Positions 50,982-60,218 of a stretch of 64,000 nucleotides of DNA are shown here, piece by piece. The DNA comes from Phocaeicola fibrisolvens (GTDB lineage Bacteria; Bacteroidota; Bacteroidia; Bacteroidales; Bacteroidaceae). A program made the translations under genes and the position numbers. Below the pieces are notes generated by a model. It ran no database searches and was not told the DNA's origin. It saw only the letters and a list, made by a program, of their open reading frames with translations. The stretch is from positions 25,603-89,602 of the forward strand of contig NZ_JAOQJI010000013.1 in assembly GCF_025567125.1 (NCBI RefSeq). Direction: 5' to 3'. Each line of letters opens with the position of its first letter. Within the stretch, counting starts at the first letter, position 1.

Positions 50982-50989
50982 CAAACATA
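50982..50989 (-). promoter_or_regulatory. -7 box (TATGTTTG) for the lemA operon
   Basis: TATGTTTG on the minus strand, 35 bp before the lemA start. It lies 22 bp from the divergent lepA box. Confidence 0.6.
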
Positions 50990-51011
50990 CATAAAAATCT
51001 CTTTTTTTGCC

Positions 51012-51019
51012 TATCTTTG
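51012..51019 (+). promoter_or_regulatory. -7 box (TATCTTTG) for lepA
   Basis: TATCTTTG, 32 bp before the lepA ATG; back-to-back with the lemA box. Confidence 0.65.
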
Positions 51020-51051
51020 CACAATAATTTTGATAAGTTGTAATATTATAT

Positions 51052-52833
51052 ATGAAGAATATCCGAAACTTTTGCATTATTGCACACATTGACCACGGGA
51101 AGTCCACTTTGGCCGACCGTTTGCTGGAATACACGCAGACCATCAAGATTACGGAAGGACAGATGTTGGATGACATGGATTTGGAGCGTGAACGTGGAAT
51201 CACTATCAAGAGTCATGCCATTCAAATGGAGTATAATTATAAAGGTGAGAAATATATCCTGAACCTGATTGACACTCCGGGACATGTGGACTTTTCATAC
51301 GAGGTGTCTCGTTCCATTGCAGCATGTGAGGGTGCGTTGCTGGTAGTAGATGCTTCGCAGGGGGTACAGGCCCAGACCATCTCGAACTTGTATATGGCCT
51401 TGGAACATGACCTGGAAATCATTCCGGTGATGAACAAGTGTGACATGGCCAGTGCGATGCCGGAAGAAGTGGAGGATGAAATCATCGATTTGTTGGGATG
51501 CAAACGTGAAGAGATTATCCGTGCCTCTGGAAAAACCGGAATGGGTGTGGAGGAAATCTTACAGGCCGTGATAGAACGGATCCCGGCTCCTCAGGGAGAT
51601 GAAAATGCCCCGTTGCAGGCATTGATTTTTGACTCTGTGTTCAATTCTTTCCGGGGAATTATCGCTTATTTTAAGGTGGAGAACGGAATTATCCGTACGG
51701 GTGACAAAGTGAAGTTCTTCAATACCGGGAAAGAATATGTGGCAGATGAAGTGGGGGTATTGAAGATGGACATGGTACCGCGGAAAGAACTCCGTACGGG
51801 AGATGTAGGATATATCATTTCGGGTATCAAGACTTCAAGAGAAGTGAAGGTGGGCGATACCATTACGCATATTGACCGTCCGTGTGACAAGGCCATCGAC
51901 GGATTTGAAGAAGTGAAACCGATGGTGTTTGCCGGGGTTTATCCGATAGAAGCAGAAGATTATGAGAACTTGCGCGCTTCACTGGAGAAACTGCAGTTGA
52001 ACGATGCGTCTCTGACTTTCCAGCCGGAATCATCTCTGGCCTTGGGCTTCGGTTTCCGTTGTGGGTTCCTGGGGCTGCTTCACATGGAAATTGTGCAGGA
52101 ACGTCTGGACCGTGAGTTTGATATGAATGTCATTACCACGGTGCCGAACGTATCTTATATGGTGTACGACAAGCAAGGAGGTGTACAGGAAGTGCATAAC
52201 CCGGGTGGTATGCCCGATCCGACCTTAATTGATCACATTGAAGAACCTTATATTGATGCTTCCATCATTACGGCAACCGACTATATCGGTCCGATTATGA
52301 CTCTGTGTTTGGGTAAGCGCGGTGAGTTGGTGAAACAGGATTACATTTCTGGAAATCGCGTAGAACTGCATTACAAGATGCCTTTGGGAGAAATTGTGAT
52401 TGATTTCTATGACAAGTTGAAAAGTATTTCCAAGGGATATGCTTCGTTCGACTACCATCAGTCGGGCTTCCGTCCTTCCAAACTTGTGAAATTGGATATC
52501 CTGCTGAACGGAGAATCGGTGGATGCGTTGTCTACCTTGACTCATTTTGACAACGCTTACGATTTGGGCCGTCGGATGTGTGAAAAACTGAAGGAACTGA
52601 TTCCTCGTCAACAGTTTGAAATTGCTATCCAGGCGGCTATTGGGGCCAAGATTATTGCGCGTGAAACCATCAAAGCTGTCCGGAAGGATGTGACGGCCAA
52701 ATGTTACGGAGGTGACGTGAGCCGTAAACGTAAGCTGCTGGAAAAACAAAAAAGAGGAAAAAAACGAATGAAGCAAATTGGTACGGTGGAAGTGCCACAA
52801 AAGGCATTCCTGGCTGTACTGAAGTTAGATTAA
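51052..52833 (+). CDS. lepA: Elongation factor 4 (LepA)
   Basis: 593 aa ribosomal GTPase. G1 IAHIDHGKSTLADRL, G3 DTPGHVDFSYEVSRS, G4 NKCDMA, EF-Tu-like domain II, EF-G domain V-like part, and the LepA-specific C-terminal domain (YDLGRRMCEKLKELIPRQQF, GGDVSRKRKLLEKQKRGKKR). Full length. Assists translation or ribosome assembly. Single-gene unit with its own promoter and terminator. Confidence 0.97.
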   Translation: MKNIRNFCIIAHIDHGKSTLADRLLEYTQTIKITEGQMLDDMDLERERGITIKSHAIQMEYNYKGEKYILNLIDTPGHVDFSYEVSRSIAACEGALLVVDASQGVQAQTISNLYMALEHDLEIIPVMNKCDMASAMPEEVEDEIIDLLGCKREEIIRASGKTGMGVEEILQAVIERIPAPQGDENAPLQALIFDSVFNSFRGIIAYFKVENGIIRTGDKVKFFNTGKEYVADEVGVLKMDMVPRKELRTGDVGYIISGIKTSREVKVGDTITHIDRPCDKAIDGFEEVKPMVFAGVYPIEAEDYENLRASLEKLQLNDASLTFQPESSLALGFGFRCGFLGLLHMEIVQERLDREFDMNVITTVPNVSYMVYDKQGGVQEVHNPGGMPDPTLIDHIEEPYIDASIITATDYIGPIMTLCLGKRGELVKQDYISGNRVELHYKMPLGEIVIDFYDKLKSISKGYASFDYHQSGFRPSKLVKLDILLNGESVDALSTLTHFDNAYDLGRRMCEKLKELIPRQQFEIAIQAAIGAKIIARETIKAVRKDVTAKCYGGDVSRKRKLLEKQKRGKKRMKQIGTVEVPQKAFLAVLKLD

Positions 52834-52842
52834 ATGGAAAAG

Positions 52843-52888
52843 AAAAAAAGGCGCCAAAACTATCGTACGTGTTTGGCGTCTTTTTTTT
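52843..52888 (+). terminator. Terminator after lepA
   Basis: Left arm 52843-52860 (AAAAAAAGGCGCCAAAAC) pairs with 52871-52887 (GTTTGGCGTCTTTTTTT) with one wobble and one bulge. The spacer up to 53104 is AT-rich with no other feature seen. Confidence 0.85.
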
Positions 52889-53104
52889 GCCATAGAAAAT
52901 TATAAATAAATTGACAAATAATTTGCAATTTAAAATAAAATCCAATACATTTGTCTAAAGATAAAACCACATAGGCTTTTTTGAATGGATTATAACTTCA
53001 GGAAAATCTGGCCTGTTTTAATGCTAAAAATCATTTATAGCTTTGTCATACCTTAAATCTAATACGCTTATAATGTGGTTTGATGAGGCACAAAATTTGT
53101 AAAT

Positions 53105-53701
53105 ATGGAAAGATCTGTTTCGCTTTCAGACCAAGAACTTTTGGCTGCTTATCGTGCTGGGTCCACGGAGGCTGGAGAGCTTTTCTTCCAAAGATATTCG
53201 GTATTGGTAGAAAGATATATCAGGGCGCATGTCAGAGACGTGGAAGATGTATATAATTTACGTCAGGAGGTATTGCTGAGGGTACTTAATGGAGTAAGAA
53301 CGACTTATCGGGAGACCGGTCGTTTGTTGCCGTGGGTAATGACCATTACGGTCAATGTAGTAAATGATTATTATCGTCAGCATGCAAAAGAGGCTGAAAT
53401 AATATTGGAAGAGTTGCCTCCATCCCTGATGCTGTCGGAGGATTTTTCGGACGATTGGGATTATTGGAGACGGTATGAGCATGCTTATAGGATACTCGAA
53501 CAGGTTTACAAAGATTTGCCATTAGAAGACAGAACCTTGATTTACTCTCTTTTTTATGAAAATCAAAGCTTTCGTCAGGTGGCTCTCAGCCGAGGAGTCA
53601 GTAAGTCATCTTGTTTTAAATATCTTCAACGGCTTTTGTTCAGACTTCGGAAAATGATGATTGCATCAGGAGTGGATAGAAGTTTTTTGGAAGAACGATG
53701 A
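53105..53701 (+). CDS. Orphan ECF sigma-70 factor
   Basis: 198 aa. Region 2: SDQELLAAYRAGSTEAGELF, VRDVEDVYNLRQEVLLRVLN. Region 4: LEQVYKDLPLEDRTLIYSLF, YENQSFRQVALSRGVSKSSC, FKYLQRLLFRLRKMM. No FecR anti-sigma or TonB receptor follows, so its control must come from elsewhere. It is distinct from the sigma factor at 7.4 kb, with a different linker and no hydrophobic tail. Its promoter was not identified. Confidence 0.82.
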   Translation: MERSVSLSDQELLAAYRAGSTEAGELFFQRYSVLVERYIRAHVRDVEDVYNLRQEVLLRVLNGVRTTYRETGRLLPWVMTITVNVVNDYYRQHAKEAEIILEELPPSLMLSEDFSDDWDYWRRYEHAYRILEQVYKDLPLEDRTLIYSLFYENQSFRQVALSRGVSKSSCFKYLQRLLFRLRKMMIASGVDRSFLEER

Positions 53702-53705
53702 GGAG

Positions 53706-53744
53706 AAAAGGTATCGGAAATATAATTCCTTCCGGATACTTTTT
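53706..53744 (+). terminator. Terminator after the orphan sigma gene
   Basis: AAAAGGTATCGGAA (53706-53719) pairs with TTCCGGATACTTTT (53730-53744) with a small bulge, followed by a T-rich stretch. Confidence 0.65.
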
Positions 53745-53789
53745 CTTCTTATTTTATTGTTATTATCTTTTAAGCTCCAATGTTTTTTG

Positions 53790-53797
53790 TACATTTG
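53790..53797 (+). promoter_or_regulatory. -7 box (TACATTTG) for the threonine ammonia-lyase gene
   Basis: TACATTTG, 29 bp before the ATG at 53827. Confidence 0.55.
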
Positions 53798-53826
53798 CGC
53801 ACGAAAAAATATAGAATAATATCTTT

Positions 53827-55023
53827 ATGCTAACATTGGACTGTATTTACCGGGCATCTTTTGCCCTTAAAAATGTAATTAGAAGGACAGATTTGATATA
53901 TGCCCCTCAGATAAATAGTGAGAGTCAGATTTATTTGAAACCGGAGAATTTACAATATACGGGTTCATTTAAATTGCGTGGAGCTTGCTATAAGATTTCT
54001 CGTCTGACCGATGAAGAGAAGGCCAAGGGAGTAATAGCGTGTTCAGCTGGTAATCATGCGCAGGGAGTGGCGTTGGGTGCGACAAAGCATGGCATTAAAT
54101 CTTTGATATGCCTTCCGGAAGGAGCCCCGATTTCGAAGGTGGAAGCGACCAAGCGCTATGGTGCAGAAGTGTGTCTGGTGCCGGGAGTGTATGATGATGC
54201 CTATCAGAAAGCGTTGCAGTTGAAAGAGGAAAAAGGATATACTTTCATTCACCCGTTTGACGATGAATATGTCATTGCCGGACAAGGAACTATTGGATTG
54301 GAATTGTTGAACCAACTTCCGGATGTGGAGGTGGTAATTGTGCCTGTGGGTGGTGGCGGCTTGATATCAGGGGTAGCCTATGCCTTGAAGTCGTTGAAGC
54401 CTGACGTAAAAGTATATGGTGTCCAGGCGCAAGGAGCTCCCAGTATGCTGCGTTCTATCGAACATGCCAAACGTGAATGCCTTCCATCCGTTTCTACTGT
54501 AGCCGATGGCATTGCAGTAAAAGAGCCGGGGGAGCATACATTTGAATTGTGCAGTAAATATGTAGATGGTATTGTTACTGTGACGGAAGATGAAATCTGT
54601 GCAGCCATACTGGCATTGATGGAACAGCAGAAACTGATTGCAGAAGGAGCGGGAGCGGTTTCTGTAGCAGCTGCGATGTTCAATAAGGTACCAGTGGCTG
54701 GAAAGAAAACGATTTGTGTCGTTTCGGGTGGAAACATCGACCTGACGATTTTGAGCCGTGTAATCGGACGTGGTCTGGACATGTCCGGACGCTCTTATAC
54801 GGTGACACTGGATTTGCACGACAGACCAGGGGAATTGATGGGAGTGGCAGCCATTATAGCTCGCTTGGGAGGAAACATCATTTCGGTTTTGCATGAGCGA
54901 AACAACAACAACAGCAATGTAACAGCATGTTTTCTGCGCTTGGTGATGGAAACCCGTAATGCGGAGCATATCATGCAAATCCATAACGCCTTGCTGGAAG
55001 CGGGGTACTCGATAGTGGACTGA
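53827..55023 (+). CDS. ilvA: Threonine ammonia-lyase with a single ACT domain
   Basis: 398 aa. PLP enzyme converting threonine to 2-oxobutanoate, the entry to isoleucine synthesis. The PLP lysine is K49 in TGSFKLRGA, the phosphate loop is in ACSAGNHAQGVA, and the glycine loop is PVGGGGLISG. One C-terminal ACT domain (about 325-398, TLDLHDRPGELMGVAAIIAR) gives the length of the short class, whereas E. coli IlvA has two such domains and about 514 aa. Whether it serves biosynthesis or catabolism cannot be decided from sequence. Single gene. Confidence 0.92.
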   Translation: MLTLDCIYRASFALKNVIRRTDLIYAPQINSESQIYLKPENLQYTGSFKLRGACYKISRLTDEEKAKGVIACSAGNHAQGVALGATKHGIKSLICLPEGAPISKVEATKRYGAEVCLVPGVYDDAYQKALQLKEEKGYTFIHPFDDEYVIAGQGTIGLELLNQLPDVEVVIVPVGGGGLISGVAYALKSLKPDVKVYGVQAQGAPSMLRSIEHAKRECLPSVSTVADGIAVKEPGEHTFELCSKYVDGIVTVTEDEICAAILALMEQQKLIAEGAGAVSVAAAMFNKVPVAGKKTICVVSGGNIDLTILSRVIGRGLDMSGRSYTVTLDLHDRPGELMGVAAIIARLGGNIISVLHERNNNNSNVTACFLRLVMETRNAEHIMQIHNALLEAGYSIVD

Positions 55024-55035
55024 AGGGGAACCATA

Positions 55036-55068
55036 CGGGACAGTGAGTTTTAAACTTAGACTGTCCCG
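55036..55068 (+). terminator. Terminator-like hairpin after ilvA
   Basis: Perfect 9-bp arms CGGGACAGT (55036-55044) and ACTGTCCCG (55060-55068), followed by an AT-rich stretch (ATAAATTTAAATTTTT) and not a pure T-run. Confidence 0.6.
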
Positions 55069-55131
55069 ATAAATTTAAATTTTTTAAGCAGAAATTCTCC
55101 GTTAACGTTACCAACGAAACAATATTTATCG

Positions 55132-55139
55132 TACATTTG
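55132..55139 (+). promoter_or_regulatory. -7 box (TACATTTG) for the rseC-rnf operon
   Basis: TACATTTG, 29 bp before the rseC ATG. No other promoter was seen before galE, so one transcript likely covers all seven genes. Confidence 0.6.
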
Positions 55140-55168
55140 CCACACATTGTAATGTTCGGTTTGCAAAA

Positions 55169-55594
55169 ATGACTGATAAAATAAAACATCTAGGTATTGT
55201 GGAAAGCATTGACGGTTCTTACCTGAGAGTGAGGATTGTACAGACGTCTGCCTGCTCTTCGTGCAGTATAAAAGGGCACTGTAGTGCGGCTGAGTCTAAA
55301 GAAAAACTGATAGATGTATACAATAAGGACGGCCTTGAGTGTCAGGTTGGCAGTCAGGTCACAATCAGCGGAGCGACATCCCTGGGAATGAAAGCAGTAA
55401 TGTGGGCTTTTGTTTTTCCCTTTGTGGTGTTGCTCGTTTCACTTTTTGGCTCCATGTATTTTACGGGAGGCGATGAAGTGCTTTCTTCGCTGGTAGCCTT
55501 ATGTATGCTTATACCTTATTATCTGATACTTTTCTTTTGCCGGGAAAAATTCAGACGTACTTTTATATTTGTTTTGGAATCAATTAATAATTAA
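55169..55594 (+). CDS. rseC: RseC/SoxR-reducing-system family protein
   Basis: 141 aa. The N-terminal cytoplasmic part has a four-Cys cluster (ACSSCSIKGHCSA plus an upstream segment GIVESIDGSYLRVRI), followed by two membrane helices (VMWAFVFPFVVLLVSLFGSM and SSLVALCMLIPYYLILFF). RseC-type proteins are usual partners of Rnf complexes. First gene of the rnf operon. Confidence 0.85.
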   Translation: MTDKIKHLGIVESIDGSYLRVRIVQTSACSSCSIKGHCSAAESKEKLIDVYNKDGLECQVGSQVTISGATSLGMKAVMWAFVFPFVVLLVSLFGSMYFTGGDEVLSSLVALCMLIPYYLILFFCREKFRRTFIFVLESINN

Positions 55595-55611
55595 TAAACT
55601 AACTTTATATT

Positions 55612-56571
55612 ATGAGTTTAATTTTGGTTGCAGTGATTTCACTGGGTGCCATAGGCTTGATTTCAGCTGTTATCTTGTACGTGGCTTCCAAGAAATTTGC
55701 TGTGTATGAAGATCCTCGGATTGGACAGGTTGCCCAAGTGCTTCCTCAGGCCAATTGCGGTGGATGTGGTTTCCCGGGGTGTTCCGGTTTTGCCGCAGCT
55801 TGTGTGAAAGCCGGTTCTCTGGAAGGAAAAATGTGTCCGGTGGGCGGTCAGCCTACAATGGAGAAAGTTGCAAGCATCTTGGGGCTGGAGGCGGTTGCTT
55901 CCGAACCGAAGGTGGCAGTGGTAAGATGTAACGGAACCTGTGCCAACCGTCCGAAACTGACGCAGTATGACGGCGTACGTTCGTGCGTGGTAGCTAATTC
56001 CACTTTTGGAGGTGAAACAGGATGTACGTTCGGATGTCTGGGATGCGGAGATTGTGTGTCAGCTTGCCAGTTTGATGCCATTCACATGAATCCTGAGACA
56101 GGTCTTCCGGAAGTAGATGAGGCCAAGTGTACGGCTTGTGGGGCCTGCAGTAAAGCTTGTCCGCGCAACATCATTGAGATTCGTCCGAAAGGAAAGAACA
56201 ACCGGAGAGTGTACGTGCAGTGTGTCAACAAAGACAAAGGGGCTGTAGCCCGCAAAGCCTGTGCAGCTGCTTGTATCGGTTGCGGCAAGTGTGTGAAGGT
56301 TTGTCCGTTTGAAGCCATTACTTTGGAAAACAACCTGGCCTATATCGATCCGGCAAAATGTAAATCTTGCCGTAAGTGCGAAATGGAATGTCCGCAGCAT
56401 GCAATTGTAGCGGTAAATTTCCCTCCTCGTAAACCGAAAGTGGAGACTCCGGCTGCGGATAAACCTGCCGCAGAGAAGCCTGCAACGAATCCGGTTAAGC
56501 CTGAAGCCGAGAAGAAAGTAAGCCCGGCTGAAACTCCGGTTGAAGAAGCTCCGAAAAGCACAGAAGCTTAA
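55612..56571 (+). CDS. rnfB: Rnf complex subunit B (electron-transfer ferredoxin)
   Basis: 319 aa. N-terminal membrane helix, 4Fe-4S domain with CGGCGFPGCSGFAAAC, then ferredoxin-like clusters: CLGCGDCVSACQFDA, CTACGACSKACP, CIGCGKCVKVCPFEA and CKSCRKCEMECPQ. Accepts electrons from ferredoxin on the cytoplasmic side. The C-terminal 45 residues are a Pro/Ala/Lys/Glu-rich tail, longer than in classical RnfB. Operon position rseC-B-C-D-G-E-A. Confidence 0.95.
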   Translation: MSLILVAVISLGAIGLISAVILYVASKKFAVYEDPRIGQVAQVLPQANCGGCGFPGCSGFAAACVKAGSLEGKMCPVGGQPTMEKVASILGLEAVASEPKVAVVRCNGTCANRPKLTQYDGVRSCVVANSTFGGETGCTFGCLGCGDCVSACQFDAIHMNPETGLPEVDEAKCTACGACSKACPRNIIEIRPKGKNNRRVYVQCVNKDKGAVARKACAAACIGCGKCVKVCPFEAITLENNLAYIDPAKCKSCRKCEMECPQHAIVAVNFPPRKPKVETPAADKPAAEKPATNPVKPEAEKKVSPAETPVEEAPKSTEA

Positions 56572-56604
56572 TCTTATAATTGTATAATACTAAATAACAT
56601 AACA

Positions 56605-57942
56605 GTGAAGACGTTTAGAATTGGTGGAGTTCATCCAGCAGAAAATAAATTGTCAGCCGGGAAAGCCATTGAAACGCTTGCGCTTCCGAAGCAAGCTGTG
56701 TTCCCGTTGTCTCAGCATATTGGTGCGCCTGCCACTGCCATCGTGAAGAAAGGCGATGTAGTGAAAGTGGGAACCAAGATTGCCGAAGCAGGTGGCTTTG
56801 TATCGGCCGCTATCTTCTCTTCCGTTTCCGGTAAAGTAAACAAGATAGACAGTGTGATTGATGCGAGTGGTTATCGTAAACCTGCCATATTCATCGATGT
56901 GGAAGGTGATGAGTGGGAAGAATCGATTGACCGCAGCACGGAGTTGGTCAAGGAATGCAATCTGACTCCGGAAGAAATTGTAGCTAAAATTAAGAATGCC
57001 GGTATCGTGGGTATGGGTGGTGCCTGCTTCCCGACGCATGTGAAACTGACCCCTCCTCCCGGATGCAAGGCTGAATGTGTCATCATCAACGCCGTGGAGT
57101 GTGAACCCTATCTGACTGCCGACCATCGCCTGATGTTGGAGAAGGCCGACGAGATTCTGGTGGGCGTACAAATCTTGATGAAGGCAGCCAAGGTGAACAA
57201 GGCTTATATCGGTATCGAAAACAACAAGCCGGATGCCATTCAGCTGATGACTCAGAAAGCGGCAGCTTATCCGGGTATCGAAGTCGTACCTTTGAAAGTG
57301 AAATATCCGCAAGGAGGTGAAAAACAGCTGATTGATGCCATCATCGGCCGTCAGGTGCCGGCTCCTCCTGCCATCCCTATCAACGTGGGGGCTGTAGTGC
57401 AGAACGTAGGTACGGCGTATGCGGTATATGAAGCCGTTCAGAAGAATAAACCTTTGTTTGAACGTGTGGTGACCGTTACGGGTAAGTCATTGAAGAACCC
57501 GTCTAACTTCCTGACCCGTATGGGAACTCCGATGAGCCAGCTGATAGATGCAGCCGGGGGCCTGCCGGAAGATACCGGAAAAGTAATCGGTGGCGGTCCG
57601 ATGATGGGTAAGGCGTTGGTGAATACCGAAGTGCCTATCTGTAAGGGTAGTTCAGGCGTCCTGATTATGAACGACAAGGAAGCACGCCGTGCAGAACCGC
57701 AGCCGTGTATCCGTTGTGCAAAATGTGTGAGTGCCTGTCCGATGGGCTTGGAACCCTTCCTGCTGGCTACTTGCTCGGCTCACGGCGACTGGGAACGCGT
57801 GGAACACGAAATGATCATGTCGTGCATCGAATGTGGTTCATGTCAGTTTACGTGTCCTTCTCATCGTCCGATGTTGGATTACATCCGTTTAGGTAAAGGT
57901 AAGGTGGGCGGTATCATCCGTGCACGTAATGCAAAAAAATAA
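56605..57942 (+). CDS. rnfC: Rnf complex subunit C (NADH-binding)
   Basis: 445 aa. Peripheral subunit with an N-terminal RnfC domain starting KTFRIGGVHPAENK, an NADH/FMN-binding region like the Nqo1 subunit (GIVGMGGACFPTHVKL, AVECEPYLTADHRLM, KYPQGGEKQLI) and two C-terminal 4Fe-4S motifs (CIRCAKCVSACPMG and CIECGSCQFTCP). The start codon is GTG at 56605; no ATG gives a better fit. Confidence 0.95.
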   Translation: MKTFRIGGVHPAENKLSAGKAIETLALPKQAVFPLSQHIGAPATAIVKKGDVVKVGTKIAEAGGFVSAAIFSSVSGKVNKIDSVIDASGYRKPAIFIDVEGDEWEESIDRSTELVKECNLTPEEIVAKIKNAGIVGMGGACFPTHVKLTPPPGCKAECVIINAVECEPYLTADHRLMLEKADEILVGVQILMKAAKVNKAYIGIENNKPDAIQLMTQKAAAYPGIEVVPLKVKYPQGGEKQLIDAIIGRQVPAPPAIPINVGAVVQNVGTAYAVYEAVQKNKPLFERVVTVTGKSLKNPSNFLTRMGTPMSQLIDAAGGLPEDTGKVIGGGPMMGKALVNTEVPICKGSSGVLIMNDKEARRAEPQPCIRCAKCVSACPMGLEPFLLATCSAHGDWERVEHEMIMSCIECGSCQFTCPSHRPMLDYIRLGKGKVGGIIRARNAKK

Positions 57943-57954
57943 TTGGAGAATCTT

Positions 57955-58944
57955 ATGGCAAACAAATTAATAGTATCCTTATCGCCGCATGTACATAGTG
58001 GCGACAGTGTACAGAAAAACATGTATGGCGTGCTGATTGCGCTGATACCGGCCTTGCTCGTATCTTTCTACATGTTCGGCTTGGGAGCAGTGGTGGTGAC
58101 ACTGACTTCTGTCATAGCCTGCTTGTTCTTTGAATGGGCTATCACCAAATATATCTTGAAGCGTGAACGTACCACGATTACCGATGGTTCGGCCGCGTTG
58201 ACGGGAGTGTTGCTGGCATTCAACCTGCCTTCCAACCTGCCGTTGTGGATTATCATCATCGGTGCGCTGGTAGCGATCGGTGTGGGAAAAATGACATTTG
58301 GAGGTTTGGGATGTAATCCGTTCAACCCTGCTTTGGTGGGACGTATTTTCCTGTTGATTTCTTTCCCGGTACAGATGACTTCCTGGCCGGTAGTAGGACA
58401 GCTCACCAGCTATACGGATGCGGAAACGGCAGCCACTCCGCTGGCCTTGATGAAGATGGCCGTACATGGCGATGCCAATGCTTTGAGCCAGCTTCCTGAT
58501 ACGATGTCTTTGTTCCTGGGTAACAATCCGGGATGTATCGGTGAGGTGAGTGCCTTGGCCTTGTTGCTGGGACTTATCTATATGTTGTGGAAAAAGATTA
58601 TTTCCTGGCATATTCCGGTTTCCATTCTGGTCACTGTATTTGTATTCTCCGGCTTGATGCATTTGGCAAATCCTACGGTGTATGCTTCTCCGTTTGCTCA
58701 TCTGTTTACCGGAGGTCTGATGCTGGGAGCTATTTTCATGGCAACCGACTATGTCACTTCGCCGATGACCCACAAGGGCATGCTGATTTATGGCGTGGCC
58801 ATCGGTTTCCTGACCGTAGTAATCCGTACTTTCGGTGCTTATCCGGAAGGTATGTCGTTCGCCATTTTCATCATGAATGCATTTACTCCGTTGATTAATA
58901 CCTATTGTAAACCAAAACGCTTCGGGGAGGTAGTGAAGAAATGA
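57955..58944 (+). CDS. rnfD: Rnf complex subunit D
   Basis: 329 aa polytopic membrane protein. Covalent FMN is expected on the Thr of AATPLALM (T161), the known RnfD/NqrB flavinylation pattern; DGSAALTGVLLAFNLP and FGGLGCNPFNPALVGR are further family signatures. A TTG at 57943, adjacent to the rnfC stop, would add four residues, but MANKLIVSLSPH at 57955 is preferred. Overlaps rnfG by ATGA. Confidence 0.94.
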   Translation: MANKLIVSLSPHVHSGDSVQKNMYGVLIALIPALLVSFYMFGLGAVVVTLTSVIACLFFEWAITKYILKRERTTITDGSAALTGVLLAFNLPSNLPLWIIIIGALVAIGVGKMTFGGLGCNPFNPALVGRIFLLISFPVQMTSWPVVGQLTSYTDAETAATPLALMKMAVHGDANALSQLPDTMSLFLGNNPGCIGEVSALALLLGLIYMLWKKIISWHIPVSILVTVFVFSGLMHLANPTVYASPFAHLFTGGLMLGAIFMATDYVTSPMTHKGMLIYGVAIGFLTVVIRTFGAYPEGMSFAIFIMNAFTPLINTYCKPKRFGEVVKK

Positions 58945-59600
58945 AAAAACTAGAATCATCTTTAAAGAATATGGCTCTGGCACTGACCGGATTTTCCGTA
59001 GTGGCCGGAGGTTTGCTGGGCTGGGTGAATGATGTGACCGCAGAACCGATTGCACAGGCTAACGCCAAGACATTGAGCGATGCCATTGCAGTGGTGGTTC
59101 CTGGTTTTGACAACAATCCGGCTGAAGCTCCTGAAACGGTGGAAGTCAATGGAGCTACGTATAAAATCTACAAGGCGACCAAGGGCGGACAACCTATCGG
59201 GGCCGCAGTAGAATCGGCTTCCAATGGATTTGGCGGTACGTTGACCGTACTGGTTGGATTCGATAACGAAGGTAACATCATTGATTATTCTCTTTTGAGC
59301 CATTCTGAAACGCCGGGACTGGGTTCCAAGGCTGCCGACTGGTTCAAGAAAGGTGCCAAAGGCGATATTACCGGAAAGAACCCTGGAAAAGCTCCTTTGA
59401 CTGTCAGCAAAGACGGTGGAGATGTGGATGCCATTACAGCTTCTACCATTACCTCACGTGCGTTTCTGCTGGCTGTGAACAATGCGTATGCAGCCTATAT
59501 GAATCAGCATGTAGATGGAGCCAGTGGTGCTTCTCAGCAGAAAAAGGGTGCCGGGGAATATGAAAAGACAGATACGACGAATGTAGAACCCGTTAAATAA
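58941..59600 (+). CDS. rnfG: Rnf complex subunit G
   Basis: 219 aa. N-terminal membrane anchor (MALALTGFSVVAGGLLGWV) then a periplasmic FMN-binding domain (SNGFGGTLTVLVGFDNEGNI, SETPGLGSKAADWF). The flavinylation site is DAITASTITS (163-172); T169 fits the D-x2-(S/T)-(G/A)-(A/S)-T pattern, with Ala where Gly is more usual. The Ser/Gln/Lys-rich C-terminus is variable. Confidence 0.93.
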   Translation: MKKLESSLKNMALALTGFSVVAGGLLGWVNDVTAEPIAQANAKTLSDAIAVVVPGFDNNPAEAPETVEVNGATYKIYKATKGGQPIGAAVESASNGFGGTLTVLVGFDNEGNIIDYSLLSHSETPGLGSKAADWFKKGAKGDITGKNPGKAPLTVSKDGGDVDAITASTITSRAFLLAVNNAYAAYMNQHVDGASGASQQKKGAGEYEKTDTTNVEPVK

Positions 59601-59614
59601 TAGGAGGACAGGCT

Positions 59615-60199
59615 ATGAATAATTTTAAAGTGTTAATGAATGGGATTGTAAAAGAGAATCCTACGTTTGTACTCCTGCTGGGTATGTGTCCGACTTTGGG
59701 TACGACTTCTTCTGCCATCAACGGTATGGGTATGGGATTGGCCACGATGTTCGTATTGATCTGTTCCAACGTGGTGATTTCTTTAATCAAGAACCTCGTT
59801 CCGGATATGGTACGTATTCCTATCTTCGTGGTAGTCATCGCGTCGTTTGTAACCTTGTTGCAGATGGTGATGCAGGCCTACGTGCCGGCATTATACGCTA
59901 CGTTGGGATTGTTCATTCCGTTGATTGTGGTAAACTGTATCTTGCTGGGACGTGCGGAAGCTTTTGCGGCCAAGAACAACCCGGTTTCTTCCTTCTTTGA
60001 TGGATTGGGTATGGGACTTGGATTTACCATTGCCTTGACGTTGCTGGGTAGTGTGCGTGAGTTTCTGGGTACGGGTAAATTGTTCAACGTGGCAATTATG
60101 CCGGAAGATTACGGAATGCTGATTTTCGTATTGGCTCCTGGTGCCTTTATTGTATTGGGATACCTCATTGCGATTGTAAACCGCTTGAAAAAAGCATAA
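59615..60199 (+). CDS. rnfE: Rnf complex subunit E
   Basis: 194 aa, six membrane helices. Family signatures: NPTFVLLLGMCPTLGTTSSA near the N-terminus, including the conserved Cys, and GRAEAFAAKNNPVSSFFDGL in the middle. Together with RnfA it forms the membrane core carrying the intramembrane Fe-S cluster. Confidence 0.95.
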   Translation: MNNFKVLMNGIVKENPTFVLLLGMCPTLGTTSSAINGMGMGLATMFVLICSNVVISLIKNLVPDMVRIPIFVVVIASFVTLLQMVMQAYVPALYATLGLFIPLIVVNCILLGRAEAFAAKNNPVSSFFDGLGMGLGFTIALTLLGSVREFLGTGKLFNVAIMPEDYGMLIFVLAPGAFIVLGYLIAIVNRLKKA

Positions 60200-60218
60200 C
60201 CCTTAAAAATAGAACGAT

